DNA from: JASHVB01 sp035508435
GTDB taxonomy: Bacteria > Pseudomonadota > Alphaproteobacteria > Acetobacterales > Acetobacteraceae
NCBI GenBank assembly: GCA_035508435.1
Contig: DATJNA010000256.1
Location: 1 to 64,000, forward strand
DNA: 64,000 bases
Reading direction: 5' to 3'
In this document: one piece after another, positions 36,315 through 44,133 of the stretch
How positions within the stretch are numbered: position 1 is the stretch's first letter
Layout of the letters: each line of letters opens with the position of its first letter
Made by a program: the position numbers and the translations under genes
Notes under the pieces: model-generated
The model's input: only the letters and a program-made list of their open reading frames with translations
Told to the model about the DNA's origin: nothing
Database searches by the model: none

Positions 36315-37637
36315 ATGTCCTTGCTAGGTGCGATGAATACCGCGATCTCCGGCCTGACCTCGCAGTCTGCCGCGTTTGGCGACATCTCCGACAATGTCGC
36401 GAACAGTCAGACCACCGGATATAAGGAAGTCGCGACCAGCTTCGTCGACTATCTGACCACCAGCACCCCGTCGGTCAACGATCCGGGTGCGGTGGTGGCG
36501 CAGCCGGACTATCTCAACAACGTCCAGGGCACGATCACGCAGGTCACCAACCCGCTCGCCATGGCGATCGCCGGGCAGGGCTTTTTCGCGGTGTCGCAGC
36601 AGACCGGCGAAGCGAACGGCATCCCCACCTTCAATCCGCAGCAATTCTATTCGCGCGCCGGCGATTTCCAGCTCAACAGCGACGGCTACCTGGTCAACAG
36701 TGCCGGGCAATACCTGAACGGTTGGTCGGTCGATCCGAGCACTGGCGCCGTCAACCAGAACAGTCTGGCGCCGATCAAGGTGACGCAGACAGTGTACAAT
36801 CCGGTGGCGACCAGCGAGGTCACATTGTCGGCCAACCTGCCAGCGTCGCCGGCGACCGGCACAGGCACGGCAGCCTCGCCAATCTCTTCCGATATCGATG
36901 TCTACGATTCGCTCGGGACGCAGCACGTCATCACACTGAACTGGGTGCAGAATGCCGACAACGACTGGACCGTGTCGGTGGTCTCGCCGGACGACCTGAA
37001 CGCATCCGCGATCGGCAGCGCCGAAGTGCAGTTCGGTGCAACCAGCGGCAATCCCGTACCGGAGGGCACCGTCGGGCAGATCACCAATACCACGGGAAAT
37101 GTCACCACCACCGGCTACAGCGCCAATACCGCGGCGACGCTGGATTTCACCACCGATTTCGGTTCAGGCCCCCAGACGATCGAACTGAATCTTGGCACGT
37201 ATGGCGAGACCAACGGTGTGACGCAATATGCCGGCTCACAATACAATCTCGAGGGCCTGACGCAGAACGGCGTGCCGCCTGGCAGCTTCGCCGGCGTGAC
37301 GCCGCAGGCGAACGGCGACATCGTGGTGAACTACAACAACGGCCAGACCCGCACCATAGCGCAGGTACCGCTGGTCACGTTCAATGATCCCGATACGCTG
37401 CAGCGCCAGGACGGACAGTCTTTCACAGCAACGATTGCCTCCGGCACGCCGCTCGCCGAGGAAGCCAGCACCAATGGCGCCGGCAACCTGGTGATCGGCT
37501 CGGTGGAGAGTTCCAACGTCGATATCGCCACCGAATTCAGCAGCCTGATCGTGGCACAGCAGGCCTATAGCGCGAACGCGAAGATGGTCACGACCGCGCA
37601 GCAGATGCTGCAGACCACGGTGGACATGAAGCAGTGA
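36315..37637 (+). CDS. flgE: Flagellar hook protein FlgE
   Basis: A 440-residue hook subunit. The N-terminal rod/hook block (MSLLGAMNTAISGLTSQSAA, DNVANSQTTGYK) and the C-terminal block (ESSNVDIATEFSSLIVAQQA, ending TAQQMLQTTVDMKQ) are both intact and form the D0 coiled coil. The middle domains are Thr/Asn-rich. The ATG at 36315 follows TAGGAGCCTGCCG. It begins the rightward series flgE-flgK-flgL-flagellin. Confidence 0.95.
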   Translation: MSLLGAMNTAISGLTSQSAAFGDISDNVANSQTTGYKEVATSFVDYLTTSTPSVNDPGAVVAQPDYLNNVQGTITQVTNPLAMAIAGQGFFAVSQQTGEANGIPTFNPQQFYSRAGDFQLNSDGYLVNSAGQYLNGWSVDPSTGAVNQNSLAPIKVTQTVYNPVATSEVTLSANLPASPATGTGTAASPISSDIDVYDSLGTQHVITLNWVQNADNDWTVSVVSPDDLNASAIGSAEVQFGATSGNPVPEGTVGQITNTTGNVTTTGYSANTAATLDFTTDFGSGPQTIELNLGTYGETNGVTQYAGSQYNLEGLTQNGVPPGSFAGVTPQANGDIVVNYNNGQTRTIAQVPLVTFNDPDTLQRQDGQSFTATIASGTPLAEEASTNGAGNLVIGSVESSNVDIATEFSSLIVAQQAYSANAKMVTTAQQMLQTTVDMKQ

Positions 37638-37656
37638 TCCGGCAAGGCATTGAAGT

Positions 37657-37765
37657 CCCCCCTCCCCTTAGGGGAGGGGGGCGGGGGCAGGGGTGGGTAC
37701 AGGCGCCAGACGCCGGCTGTATGCAGCCCCTCCCCCATCCCCCTCCCGCAAGGGGAGGGGGAGGT
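37657..37765. repeat. Pair of G/C-run palindromes between flgE and flgK
   Basis: Two perfect or near-perfect palindromes, CCCCTCCCCTTAGGGGAGGGG (37659-37679) and CCCCCTCCCGCAAGGGGAGGGGG (37739-37761), flank about 60 bp. The second ends some 20 bp before the flgK ATG. Such CTCCCC/GGGGAG hairpins recur between genes in many GC-rich bacteria. Here they may weaken read-through from flgE or shape the flgK leader. Confidence 0.8.
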
Positions 37766-37782
37766 TTGCGGGCAATGTCCCA

Positions 37783-39312
37783 ATGAGCCTCGCCGCCGCC
37801 CTCTCGATCGCGACCAGCAGCCTGGCCAACGTCAACGGCCAGTTGGCCCTGCTTTCGCACAACGTCGCCAATGCCGATACGCCAGGCTACGTCGCCGAGA
37901 CCGCGACGCAGGAAGAACTGACTGCCGATGGCATGGGCCTTGGTGTGCTGACCGGGCCGGCGACGCGCAATCTCGACACCAGCTTGCAGGCGCAGGCATT
38001 CCAGCAGAACGCCACCGTCGCAGGATTGCAGACCACGCAGACCGCCTTGCAGGCGATCGACGCGGTACAGGGCACGCCCGGCCAGGGCGGCGACATCGCC
38101 AGCTTGCTCGGCCAGTTGCAGGACCAGTTCTCGACCTTGCTCAACGACCCCGGCAACCCAACGCAGCAATCCGCCGTCGTCTCCGCCGCGGGCACGCTGG
38201 CAAACGCGGTCAATGCGCTGTCCAACGCCTATACCCAGCAGCGCCAGACCGCGGAGAACGCCATCGTCAGCGAGGTGAACACGATCGACACCACGCTCGG
38301 CACCATCGGCCAGTTGAATGCGCAGATTGTGAACCTGCAATCCGGCGCCAAGAGCACGGCGGACCTCGAGAACCAGCGTGACGAGGCGGTGCAGCAGTTG
38401 GAGCAATTGGTGGATGTGAGCACTCTCGTCCAGCCCGACGGCAACATGCTGGTCACCACCGCCGGCAGGCTGGCGCTGCCGACGGACGGCAGCGCGGCCC
38501 AGCTCGCCACATCCGGCGCGAATGTGCCGCCCGGCACATATTACCCGGGCGGCGGCATCCCGGCGATCACGCTGAATGGCGCCGACGTGACCGGGCAACT
38601 CACCGGCGGCCAGCTCGGCGCCAACATCGCGCTGCGCGACACCACGCTGCCGACCTGCCAGGCGGAGCTGGACGAGTTCTCGCAGAATCTCGCCAGCCGG
38701 TTCGCAGCACAGGGCCTGACCTTGTTTTCGGATGGGGATGGCAATGTGCCGGCGGGTGGCGGCGATCCGGTGCAGCAGGGCTATGTCGGGTTTGCCTCAG
38801 AGATCCAGGTGAATCCGGCGGTGCAGGCGGATCCTTCGCTGGTGCGCGACGGCACCGACCCGATCATTGGCAGTCCGACCGGCGCGGCGTCGTTCACGCC
38901 GAACCCGCCCGGCGGGCCGGCCGGGTTCAGCACGCTGATCGACAACATCCTCACCTACACCTTCGGCGCCGATGTGCAGGCCGGTGTGCCGCAGCCGGCT
39001 TCGAACACCACCGGCCTCGGCGCCTCTGGCACGCTGAATGCATCGTATTCCGCGCCTGCCACACTGGGCGGGATCGCTTCCGCGATGGTCGCCGCGCAGG
39101 CGCAGGAAAGTGCCAACACGACCACCCAGCTCACCACCGAGCAAGCGGTGCAGACGACTTTGAACAATACGCTGTCGAGTGGCAGCGGTGTGAACATGGA
39201 TAACGAGATGTCGCTGATGATCCAGTTGCAGAACGCCTACGGTGTGAATGCCAAGATCATCGGCGCGGTACAGTCGATGTGGACGCAGCTCATCGGCTCG
39301 GTGCAAGAATGA
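37783..39312 (+). CDS. flgK: Flagellar hook-filament junction protein FlgK
   Basis: A 509-residue first junction protein (HAP1). The N-terminal block LAALSIATSSLANVN...LSHNVANADTPGYV and the C-terminal MDNEMSLMIQLQNAYGVNAK mark it clearly. The middle holds long helices (residues 90-210). The chosen ATG at 37783 begins MSLAAALS; the frame stays open upstream only through the palindromic repeat. A recognisable ribosome binding site is lacking just before the start because of that repeat. Confidence 0.93.
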   Translation: MSLAAALSIATSSLANVNGQLALLSHNVANADTPGYVAETATQEELTADGMGLGVLTGPATRNLDTSLQAQAFQQNATVAGLQTTQTALQAIDAVQGTPGQGGDIASLLGQLQDQFSTLLNDPGNPTQQSAVVSAAGTLANAVNALSNAYTQQRQTAENAIVSEVNTIDTTLGTIGQLNAQIVNLQSGAKSTADLENQRDEAVQQLEQLVDVSTLVQPDGNMLVTTAGRLALPTDGSAAQLATSGANVPPGTYYPGGGIPAITLNGADVTGQLTGGQLGANIALRDTTLPTCQAELDEFSQNLASRFAAQGLTLFSDGDGNVPAGGGDPVQQGYVGFASEIQVNPAVQADPSLVRDGTDPIIGSPTGAASFTPNPPGGPAGFSTLIDNILTYTFGADVQAGVPQPASNTTGLGASGTLNASYSAPATLGGIASAMVAAQAQESANTTTQLTTEQAVQTTLNNTLSSGSGVNMDNEMSLMIQLQNAYGVNAKIIGAVQSMWTQLIGSVQE

Positions 39313-39320
39313 CGAGCCCG

Positions 39321-39412
39321 ATGTCATTGCGAGGCCCAAAGGGCCGCGGCAACCTCGGTCATGACGTGGGAACCCATGACCCGGCTTGCTGCGGCCCTGC
39401 GGACCCCGCAAT
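39321..39412. repeat. Dispersed palindromic repeat between flgK and flgL
   Basis: ATGTCATTGCGAGGCCCAAAG starts at 39321; GGCCC-AAA-GGGCC makes an internal hairpin and the element ends with CCCGCAATGAGC at 39416, in the reverse sense. It is another member of the family seen at 8459. Confidence 0.65.
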
Positions 39413-39436
39413 GAGCGTGGCCGAGCGCGGCCGGCC

Positions 39437-40522
39437 ATGAGCATCTCCGCGACCGGCCCTGCGGATTATGGTATGCTGACCAGCCTGGTCAGCGATACCG
39501 ACGCGATCAAGCAGAGGTTGGATCAGCTCACCACCCAGATCAGCACAGGGCAGGTCGCCAACACCTATGCCGGGCTTGGCGCCGGCGCCGCGGTGTCGCT
39601 CGACCTTTATCCGCAGATCGCGACGTTGCAGACCTGGCAGAACAATATCAACGCCGCCACCGGCACCATGGGCGTGACCCAGACGGCGATGACGCAGATC
39701 CAGCAGATCGCGTCCAACTTCCTGTCGCAAACCGAGAACCTGGAGGGCGCCGATGCGTCCGAGGTGGATACCATCGCCGCCTCCGCCCAGCAGGCGCTCG
39801 TGCAAGTGGCAGATTTGCTCGATACGCAGGACGGCAATACATACATATTCGCAGGCGCCGACAGCACGAATCCGCCAGTGCCGGATCCCGACTCAATATT
39901 GAGCAGCGGGTTCTATACCCAGATCGCAGCACAGGTCGGCGCACTGGGCACGCAGGGTGCGGCGGCGACCATCGCCAACACGCTGTCGATCGCCGGTTCG
40001 AACATCACCGGCACGACGCCCTTCTCCGACTATATGTCGCAACCCGCAGCGGATTTGCAGGCGCCGACGATCCAGGTGGGCCAGGGGCAGACCACAACGG
40101 TCGGACTGCTGGCAAGCGCCAATTCGTTCGTCGCCTCGCAAGGTAGTTCCACCACCGGATCCTACATGCGCGATGTGATGCGGGCGCTGGCGACGCTGGG
40201 CTCGCTCAGCAGTTCGCAGGCCAGCGACAGCGGGTTCCAAACATTGGTGCAGGACACCAACGCCAGCCTCACCGGCGCGATCAGCGCCATGGCGGAAGAC
40301 GCGGGCGTGCTGGGCAACACTCAGAGCGCGCTGACCGCAAGCCAGACGACCATGCAGGACACCACGACGGCGCTGACTACCCAGGTCGGCGACGTGCAGG
40401 ACGTGGATGTGGCGCAGGCCATGACCAACCTGTCGCTGGTGCAGACCCAGTTGACCGCCTCCTACCAGGTGATCGCCAGCCTGAGCGGCTTGTCTTTGGC
40501 GAAGTATCTACCTGCGGGCTGA
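39437..40522 (+). CDS. flgL: Flagellar hook-filament junction protein FlgL
   Basis: A 361-residue second junction protein (HAP3), homologous to flagellin ends. The N-terminal coiled-coil segment IKQRLDQLTTQISTGQVANT and the C-terminal MTNLSLVQTQLTASYQVIAS are typical. The block QDGNTYIFAGADSTNPPV is characteristic of FlgL. The ATG at 39437 lies 124 bp after flgK, across a palindromic repeat. Confidence 0.9.
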   Translation: MSISATGPADYGMLTSLVSDTDAIKQRLDQLTTQISTGQVANTYAGLGAGAAVSLDLYPQIATLQTWQNNINAATGTMGVTQTAMTQIQQIASNFLSQTENLEGADASEVDTIAASAQQALVQVADLLDTQDGNTYIFAGADSTNPPVPDPDSILSSGFYTQIAAQVGALGTQGAAATIANTLSIAGSNITGTTPFSDYMSQPAADLQAPTIQVGQGQTTTVGLLASANSFVASQGSSTTGSYMRDVMRALATLGSLSSSQASDSGFQTLVQDTNASLTGAISAMAEDAGVLGNTQSALTASQTTMQDTTTALTTQVGDVQDVDVAQAMTNLSLVQTQLTASYQVIASLSGLSLAKYLPAG

Positions 40523-40632
40523 GAAAAAAATGCGTTCGGTTCACAGGCTGTTAACCCGTTGGCCTCAAGATGGGGCCGACGCCCGCAAAAGGCGGGGACA
40601 TCTGTAACCTCTGTGGGCAAAGGCAAGACACC

Positions 40633-41511
40633 ATGTCCGGAACCATCAACTCGGTCGTCACCAATACCGGCGCAATGATCGCGCTGGAGTCGCTCGACAA
40701 GACGAACACGTCGCTCCAACACGTGCAGAAGCAGGTTTCCACCGGCTATCGGGTGGCGGACGCCACCGATGACGGCGCGGCCTTCGCCGTGGCGCAGTCG
40801 GTCCGCTCCACCATCGGCGCGCTGACCAGCGCCAATCAGCAGCTCGGCGGCGTGCAGGGACTGCTGTCCACCACGAACTCGAGCCTGACTGACATCTCGA
40901 ATACCATGGGAAGCATGCGAGACGTGCTGATCAAGCTCGCGGACGACACCGTGGAAGGCAACGAGCGCACGCAATACATGGATCAGTACAAGACCCTGCT
41001 GGGCAACGTGCAAAACTTCATTGAGGATGCCAACTACAGCGGCAAGACGTTGATCGGCAACATCGGTGCCAACACCGCCGGTTACGGCACCGTCCACGTG
41101 GTGCGCAACGAAAACGCCGACACCTATACGCTTACATCGTTCGGTGGCGCTTCGCTGTACAGCGCATTGGCAGCGGCCACGGGGTTCGGCACCGCGGCCG
41201 GCGTCGCCTCCGCCTTCTCAAACTTCGTCAGCGCCAACAATTCCAGCGCCACGGGCTTCATCAGCGAGATGAACACGGTCGGCGGGTGGCTGAACACGGT
41301 CGGCTCCTCGGTCAACTACGTGAACAATCAGATCAGCTACAACAACAACAAGATCGATGCACTGAACAGTGGTCTCGGCTCGCTCGTGGATGCCGACCTG
41401 GCGAAGGAATCGGCACTGCTGCAATCCCTGCAGATCCAGCAGCAACTGGGCACCCAGGCGCTGACCCTGGCCAACCAGGCACCGCAGACGCTGCTGAGCC
41501 TTTTTAAGTAA
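40633..41511 (+). CDS. fliC: Flagellin
   Basis: A 292-residue flagellin, short for the family, with intact D0/D1 ends: VVTNTGAMIALESL and QKQVSTGYRVADATDDGAAF at the start, LQIQQQLGTQALTLANQAPQ at the end. The variable middle is reduced to about 100 Ser/Asn/Gly-rich residues (for example SNFVSANNSSATGF), good sites for O-glycosylation. The 110-bp leader may be the target of FlbT, encoded next. A hairpin follows the stop. Only one flagellin is in the window. Confidence 0.95.
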   Translation: MSGTINSVVTNTGAMIALESLDKTNTSLQHVQKQVSTGYRVADATDDGAAFAVAQSVRSTIGALTSANQQLGGVQGLLSTTNSSLTDISNTMGSMRDVLIKLADDTVEGNERTQYMDQYKTLLGNVQNFIEDANYSGKTLIGNIGANTAGYGTVHVVRNENADTYTLTSFGGASLYSALAAATGFGTAAGVASAFSNFVSANNSSATGFISEMNTVGGWLNTVGSSVNYVNNQISYNNNKIDALNSGLGSLVDADLAKESALLQSLQIQQQLGTQALTLANQAPQTLLSLFK

Positions 41512-41522
41512 TCGCGTAACGC

Positions 41523-41541
41523 AACGGACATTGCGTCCGTT
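41523..41541 (+). terminator. Hairpin after the flagellin gene
   Basis: AACGGAC-ATTGC-GTCCGTT forms a perfect 7-bp stem 11 bp after the flagellin stop, within a larger GCGTAAC/GTTACGC symmetry. There is no T-run, so it may stabilise the flagellin mRNA or attenuate transcription into flbT rather than end it. Confidence 0.55.
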
Positions 41542-41700
41542 ACGCCACGCGGGCCGACCGGGCGGGGCAGCGCTTTTCGCCACCCGCACCGGCGGAGTGC
41601 GGGGTCGATTCCGCAGACTGACGAAGGCCGGGCGCCAACCTGTTCCCGCAGCGGGAAAGCGCGCGCCCGGAGCGATCGAACGCGAACCAGGAAGGGGCGC

Positions 41701-42171
41701 ATGTCGAATTTGGTGTTGGAACTGCGCCAGGGCGAGGTGATGATCGTCAACGGCGCGCCGATCCGCTTCCGCACCAAGTCGCGGATCGAACTCACCGCCA
41801 GGGCACGCTTCCTGTTCGGCAAGCAGATCATGCCGCCGGACCAGGCGGACACGCCGGCACGCCGCATCTATTTCGCCTTGCAGTCGGCGTATATCGGCAA
41901 TGACGACGAACGCCCGCGCGGCCTTGTCGCAGCCCGCCATCTCATCGCGGCATTCAAGGGCGCGACCACTTCGGCGCTGGCGCGTGGCATCCTCGACGAC
42001 GCGCTCGCCGCAGCCGAGGCGGACGATTGCTACCAGGCGCTGAAACTGACGCGGCGGATCATCCGCCACGAAGACGCCGTGCTGGGGCGCGCCGGAACCC
42101 GTGCCGCACCGATCAACCCGCGAGCCACCGCACCTGAACCTCTGCCGACAGAACTGGAGCCATGCCGATGA
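41701..42171 (+). CDS. flbT: Flagellin biosynthesis repressor FlbT
   Basis: A 156-residue FlbT. The start VLELRQGEVMIVNGAPIRFR and the block ARFLFGKQIMPPDQADTPA are diagnostic. In Caulobacter FlbT binds the flagellin mRNA leader and represses translation until the hook is done. The last 30 residues are Pro/Arg-rich. It sits between flagellin and flaF as in other Alphaproteobacteria. The ATG overlaps nothing upstream; its stop lies inside flaF. Confidence 0.93.
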   Translation: MSNLVLELRQGEVMIVNGAPIRFRTKSRIELTARARFLFGKQIMPPDQADTPARRIYFALQSAYIGNDDERPRGLVAARHLIAAFKGATTSALARGILDDALAAAEADDCYQALKLTRRIIRHEDAVLGRAGTRAAPINPRATAPEPLPTELEPCR

Positions 42172-42512
42172 TGATGAACGAGGCGATGCGTGCCTACGAG
42201 GCCGCTGCGACCCACCGCAGCCAGCGCGAGCAAGAAGCCGATGTGTTCCGGCGCGCGATCGGAGCATTGAAGGCGGCCCGCGATGGCAACCCGCTGCAAC
42301 GGGTCCGCGCACTGGCGGACAATCGCCGCCTGTGGATGGCAATCCACGACCTGATGCGCGACCCCGATAACGTCCTGCCGCCGGAGCTGCGCGCCTCGGT
42401 GATTTCCGTCGGCCTGACGGTGCAGACCGAAATGGATCGCGATCAGCCGGATTTCGGCTTTCTCATCGCGATCAACGAGAACTTCGCCGCCGGCCTGTCC
42501 ACCGCTTTGTGA
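42162..42512 (+). CDS. flaF: Flagellin activator FlaF
   Basis: A 116-residue FlaF with the typical start AMRAYEAAATHRSQREQEAD and the Trp-containing block ALADNRRLWMAIHDLMRDPDN. FlaF acts opposite to FlbT and is needed for flagellin translation or secretion. Its start overlaps the flbT end by 10 bp. A 38-bp hairpin-bearing sequence occurs twice just after the stop. Confidence 0.92.
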   Translation: MPMMMNEAMRAYEAAATHRSQREQEADVFRRAIGALKAARDGNPLQRVRALADNRRLWMAIHDLMRDPDNVLPPELRASVISVGLTVQTEMDRDQPDFGFLIAINENFAAGLSTAL

Positions 42513-42541
42513 CCCGCCACCGGAACCCGCCGCGGGCGCGG

Positions 42542-42645
42542 CGGCCGACCTCGCCTGCATTTGGCAGGTCACCGGACCCCACGCCGGCTTCGACGGCCGC
42601 GGCGCATCGGCCGACCTCGCCTGCATTTGGCAGGTCACCGGACCC
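42542..42645. repeat. Duplicated 38-bp sequence with hairpin
   Basis: 42542-42579 and 42608-42645 are identical 38-bp sequences, beginning CGGCCGACCTCGCCTGC. Each can fold on CCTGC-ATTTG-GCAGG. They fill the 154-bp gap between flaF and the TPR-methyltransferase gene and could act as attenuator or RNA-stability hairpins. Confidence 0.9.
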
Positions 42646-42666
42646 TGGGCCCAGGAGGGGCCATCA

Positions 42667-44133
42667 ATGCAAAAACTGCACGCTGGCACTGACCTCAACA
42701 CCTTGACCGGCCGCGCCGCAATGCTGCTGTCCGCCGGCCGCATCGACGCTGCGCGACCACTGCTGTCTGCCGCGCGGCGACTGGCACCCGATTCCGCCGC
42801 CGTTGCCGACCTTTCCGTCCGCCTTGCGCTGCGGCAGGACAGCCCCCCCGACGCGATGAGAACTCTCGATGCGGCAATCGAGGCCAACCCGCAGCATCCG
42901 GGGCTGCGCAAGCGCCGCGCCGAGCTGCGCCGCGAGGGCGGCGATGTCGATGGCGCAGCGCGTGACGCCGCCGAAGCAGTCATCCTCGATCGTCGGGACC
43001 CGGTCGCCAAGGCGTTGCTCGGCATTCTCATGCTGAATCTCGACCGCATCCCGGACGCGCTGGCGTGCTTGACCGAGGCAGTGGCAAACCAACCGGCCAA
43101 TCCGGCCTTTGCTGCGGCACTTTCCGCCGCGCACGAGGCGGCGGGCGATCAGGATGCCGCACTCGACGTGCTGCTGCGCAATATCGAGGCCAACCCGACC
43201 CAGCCGGAGTCGCGCAACGCTGCCATTTTGCTGTGCGTGCGCCGGCGTGACTTCCGCCAGGCCATCAGTCTGGCCGAAGCGGCGCGTCAGGCCGGTGTCG
43301 CCGATTGCTGCGCCTTCGGGCTATTGGGCCACGCCTTGTCGAGCCTCGGGCGCCACGCCGAGGCCACGGATGCCTATGTCGAGGCGATGAAGCTCGGCCC
43401 GGATGACCCTTACGTGCGTCATCTGGTCGCGGCGTCAGGCGTACTGCCTGGCGCGGAGCGCGCCCCGCCCGCCTATCTGCGCGCCGTGTTCGACGGTTAC
43501 GCTGCCCGGTTCGAGCATCATCTGCTCTCGCTCGGTTACCGGGTGCCCGGCTTGCTCCGCATCGCCCTGACGCAGCACCCGCAAATCGCCGCGGACATCC
43601 AGGTCGGCCCGGTGCTCGACCTCGGCTGCGGCACCGGTTTGCTTGCACTGGCGATCGCAGACCTGCCAGTCGGGCCACTGATCGGCGTGGATATCGCCCC
43701 GAAGATGCTGGCACAGGCGCGGGCGAAGGGGATCTACGCCGAATTGCATGAAGCCGATGTCGTTGAATACATGAAATCTCTCCCTCTGGCGGCAGACGCA
43801 AGGCAGTTTCCGCTCATGCTCGCCGGTGACGTGTTCTGTTACTTCGGCGCACTGGAGGAGGTGCTGAGCGCCGCTCATGGCGTTCTGGCGCCGGACGGCT
43901 GGCTGATTTGCTCGGTCGAGGAACTGCTGCCCGACCACGACGGCGCCGTTCCGGGCAACGGGAAATGGGCACTGCAACGCCAGGGCCGCTACGCGCACGA
44001 CCCCGCCTATGTCCGCCAGGCTGCGGCAGCCGCCAACTTCCACGTGCTGCACTGCGATCCCGAGACGATCCGCTGCGAAGCCAACGCCCCGGTGCCTGGC
44101 TTCATCGTCGTGCTCCAGCGAGGCGCCACATGA
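42667..44133 (+). CDS. TPR-repeat protein fused to an SAM-dependent methyltransferase
   Basis: A 488-residue two-part protein. Residues 1-250 are TPR repeats (about six or seven, with the usual A-L-G-Y-A spacing; one unit reads LGHALSSLGRHAEATDAYVEA). Residues 265-485 are a class I methyltransferase: FDGYAARFEHHL entry block, SAM motif I VLDLGCGTGLL near 316, acidic loop GVDIAPKML near 342 and LAGDVFCYFG near 385. This matches predicted TPR methyltransferases (COG4976). The ATG at 42667 follows AGGAGG. It overlaps the GT41 gene in ATGA. I infer methylation of flagellin or of its glycan; the acceptor is unknown. Confidence 0.85.
   Translation: MQKLHAGTDLNTLTGRAAMLLSAGRIDAARPLLSAARRLAPDSAAVADLSVRLALRQDSPPDAMRTLDAAIEANPQHPGLRKRRAELRREGGDVDGAARDAAEAVILDRRDPVAKALLGILMLNLDRIPDALACLTEAVANQPANPAFAAALSAAHEAAGDQDAALDVLLRNIEANPTQPESRNAAILLCVRRRDFRQAISLAEAARQAGVADCCAFGLLGHALSSLGRHAEATDAYVEAMKLGPDDPYVRHLVAASGVLPGAERAPPAYLRAVFDGYAARFEHHLLSLGYRVPGLLRIALTQHPQIAADIQVGPVLDLGCGTGLLALAIADLPVGPLIGVDIAPKMLAQARAKGIYAELHEADVVEYMKSLPLAADARQFPLMLAGDVFCYFGALEEVLSAAHGVLAPDGWLICSVEELLPDHDGAVPGNGKWALQRQGRYAHDPAYVRQAAAAANFHVLHCDPETIRCEANAPVPGFIVVLQRGAT

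Noticed and set aside
39437..40522. Second flagellin
   Set aside because: Has FlgL-specific segments (TYIFAGADST) and junction-protein length, and lies directly after flgK.
40523..40632. Sigma-28 promoter before flagellin
   Set aside because: A GGCCGACG block exists but no TAAA-type upstream half at the right distance.
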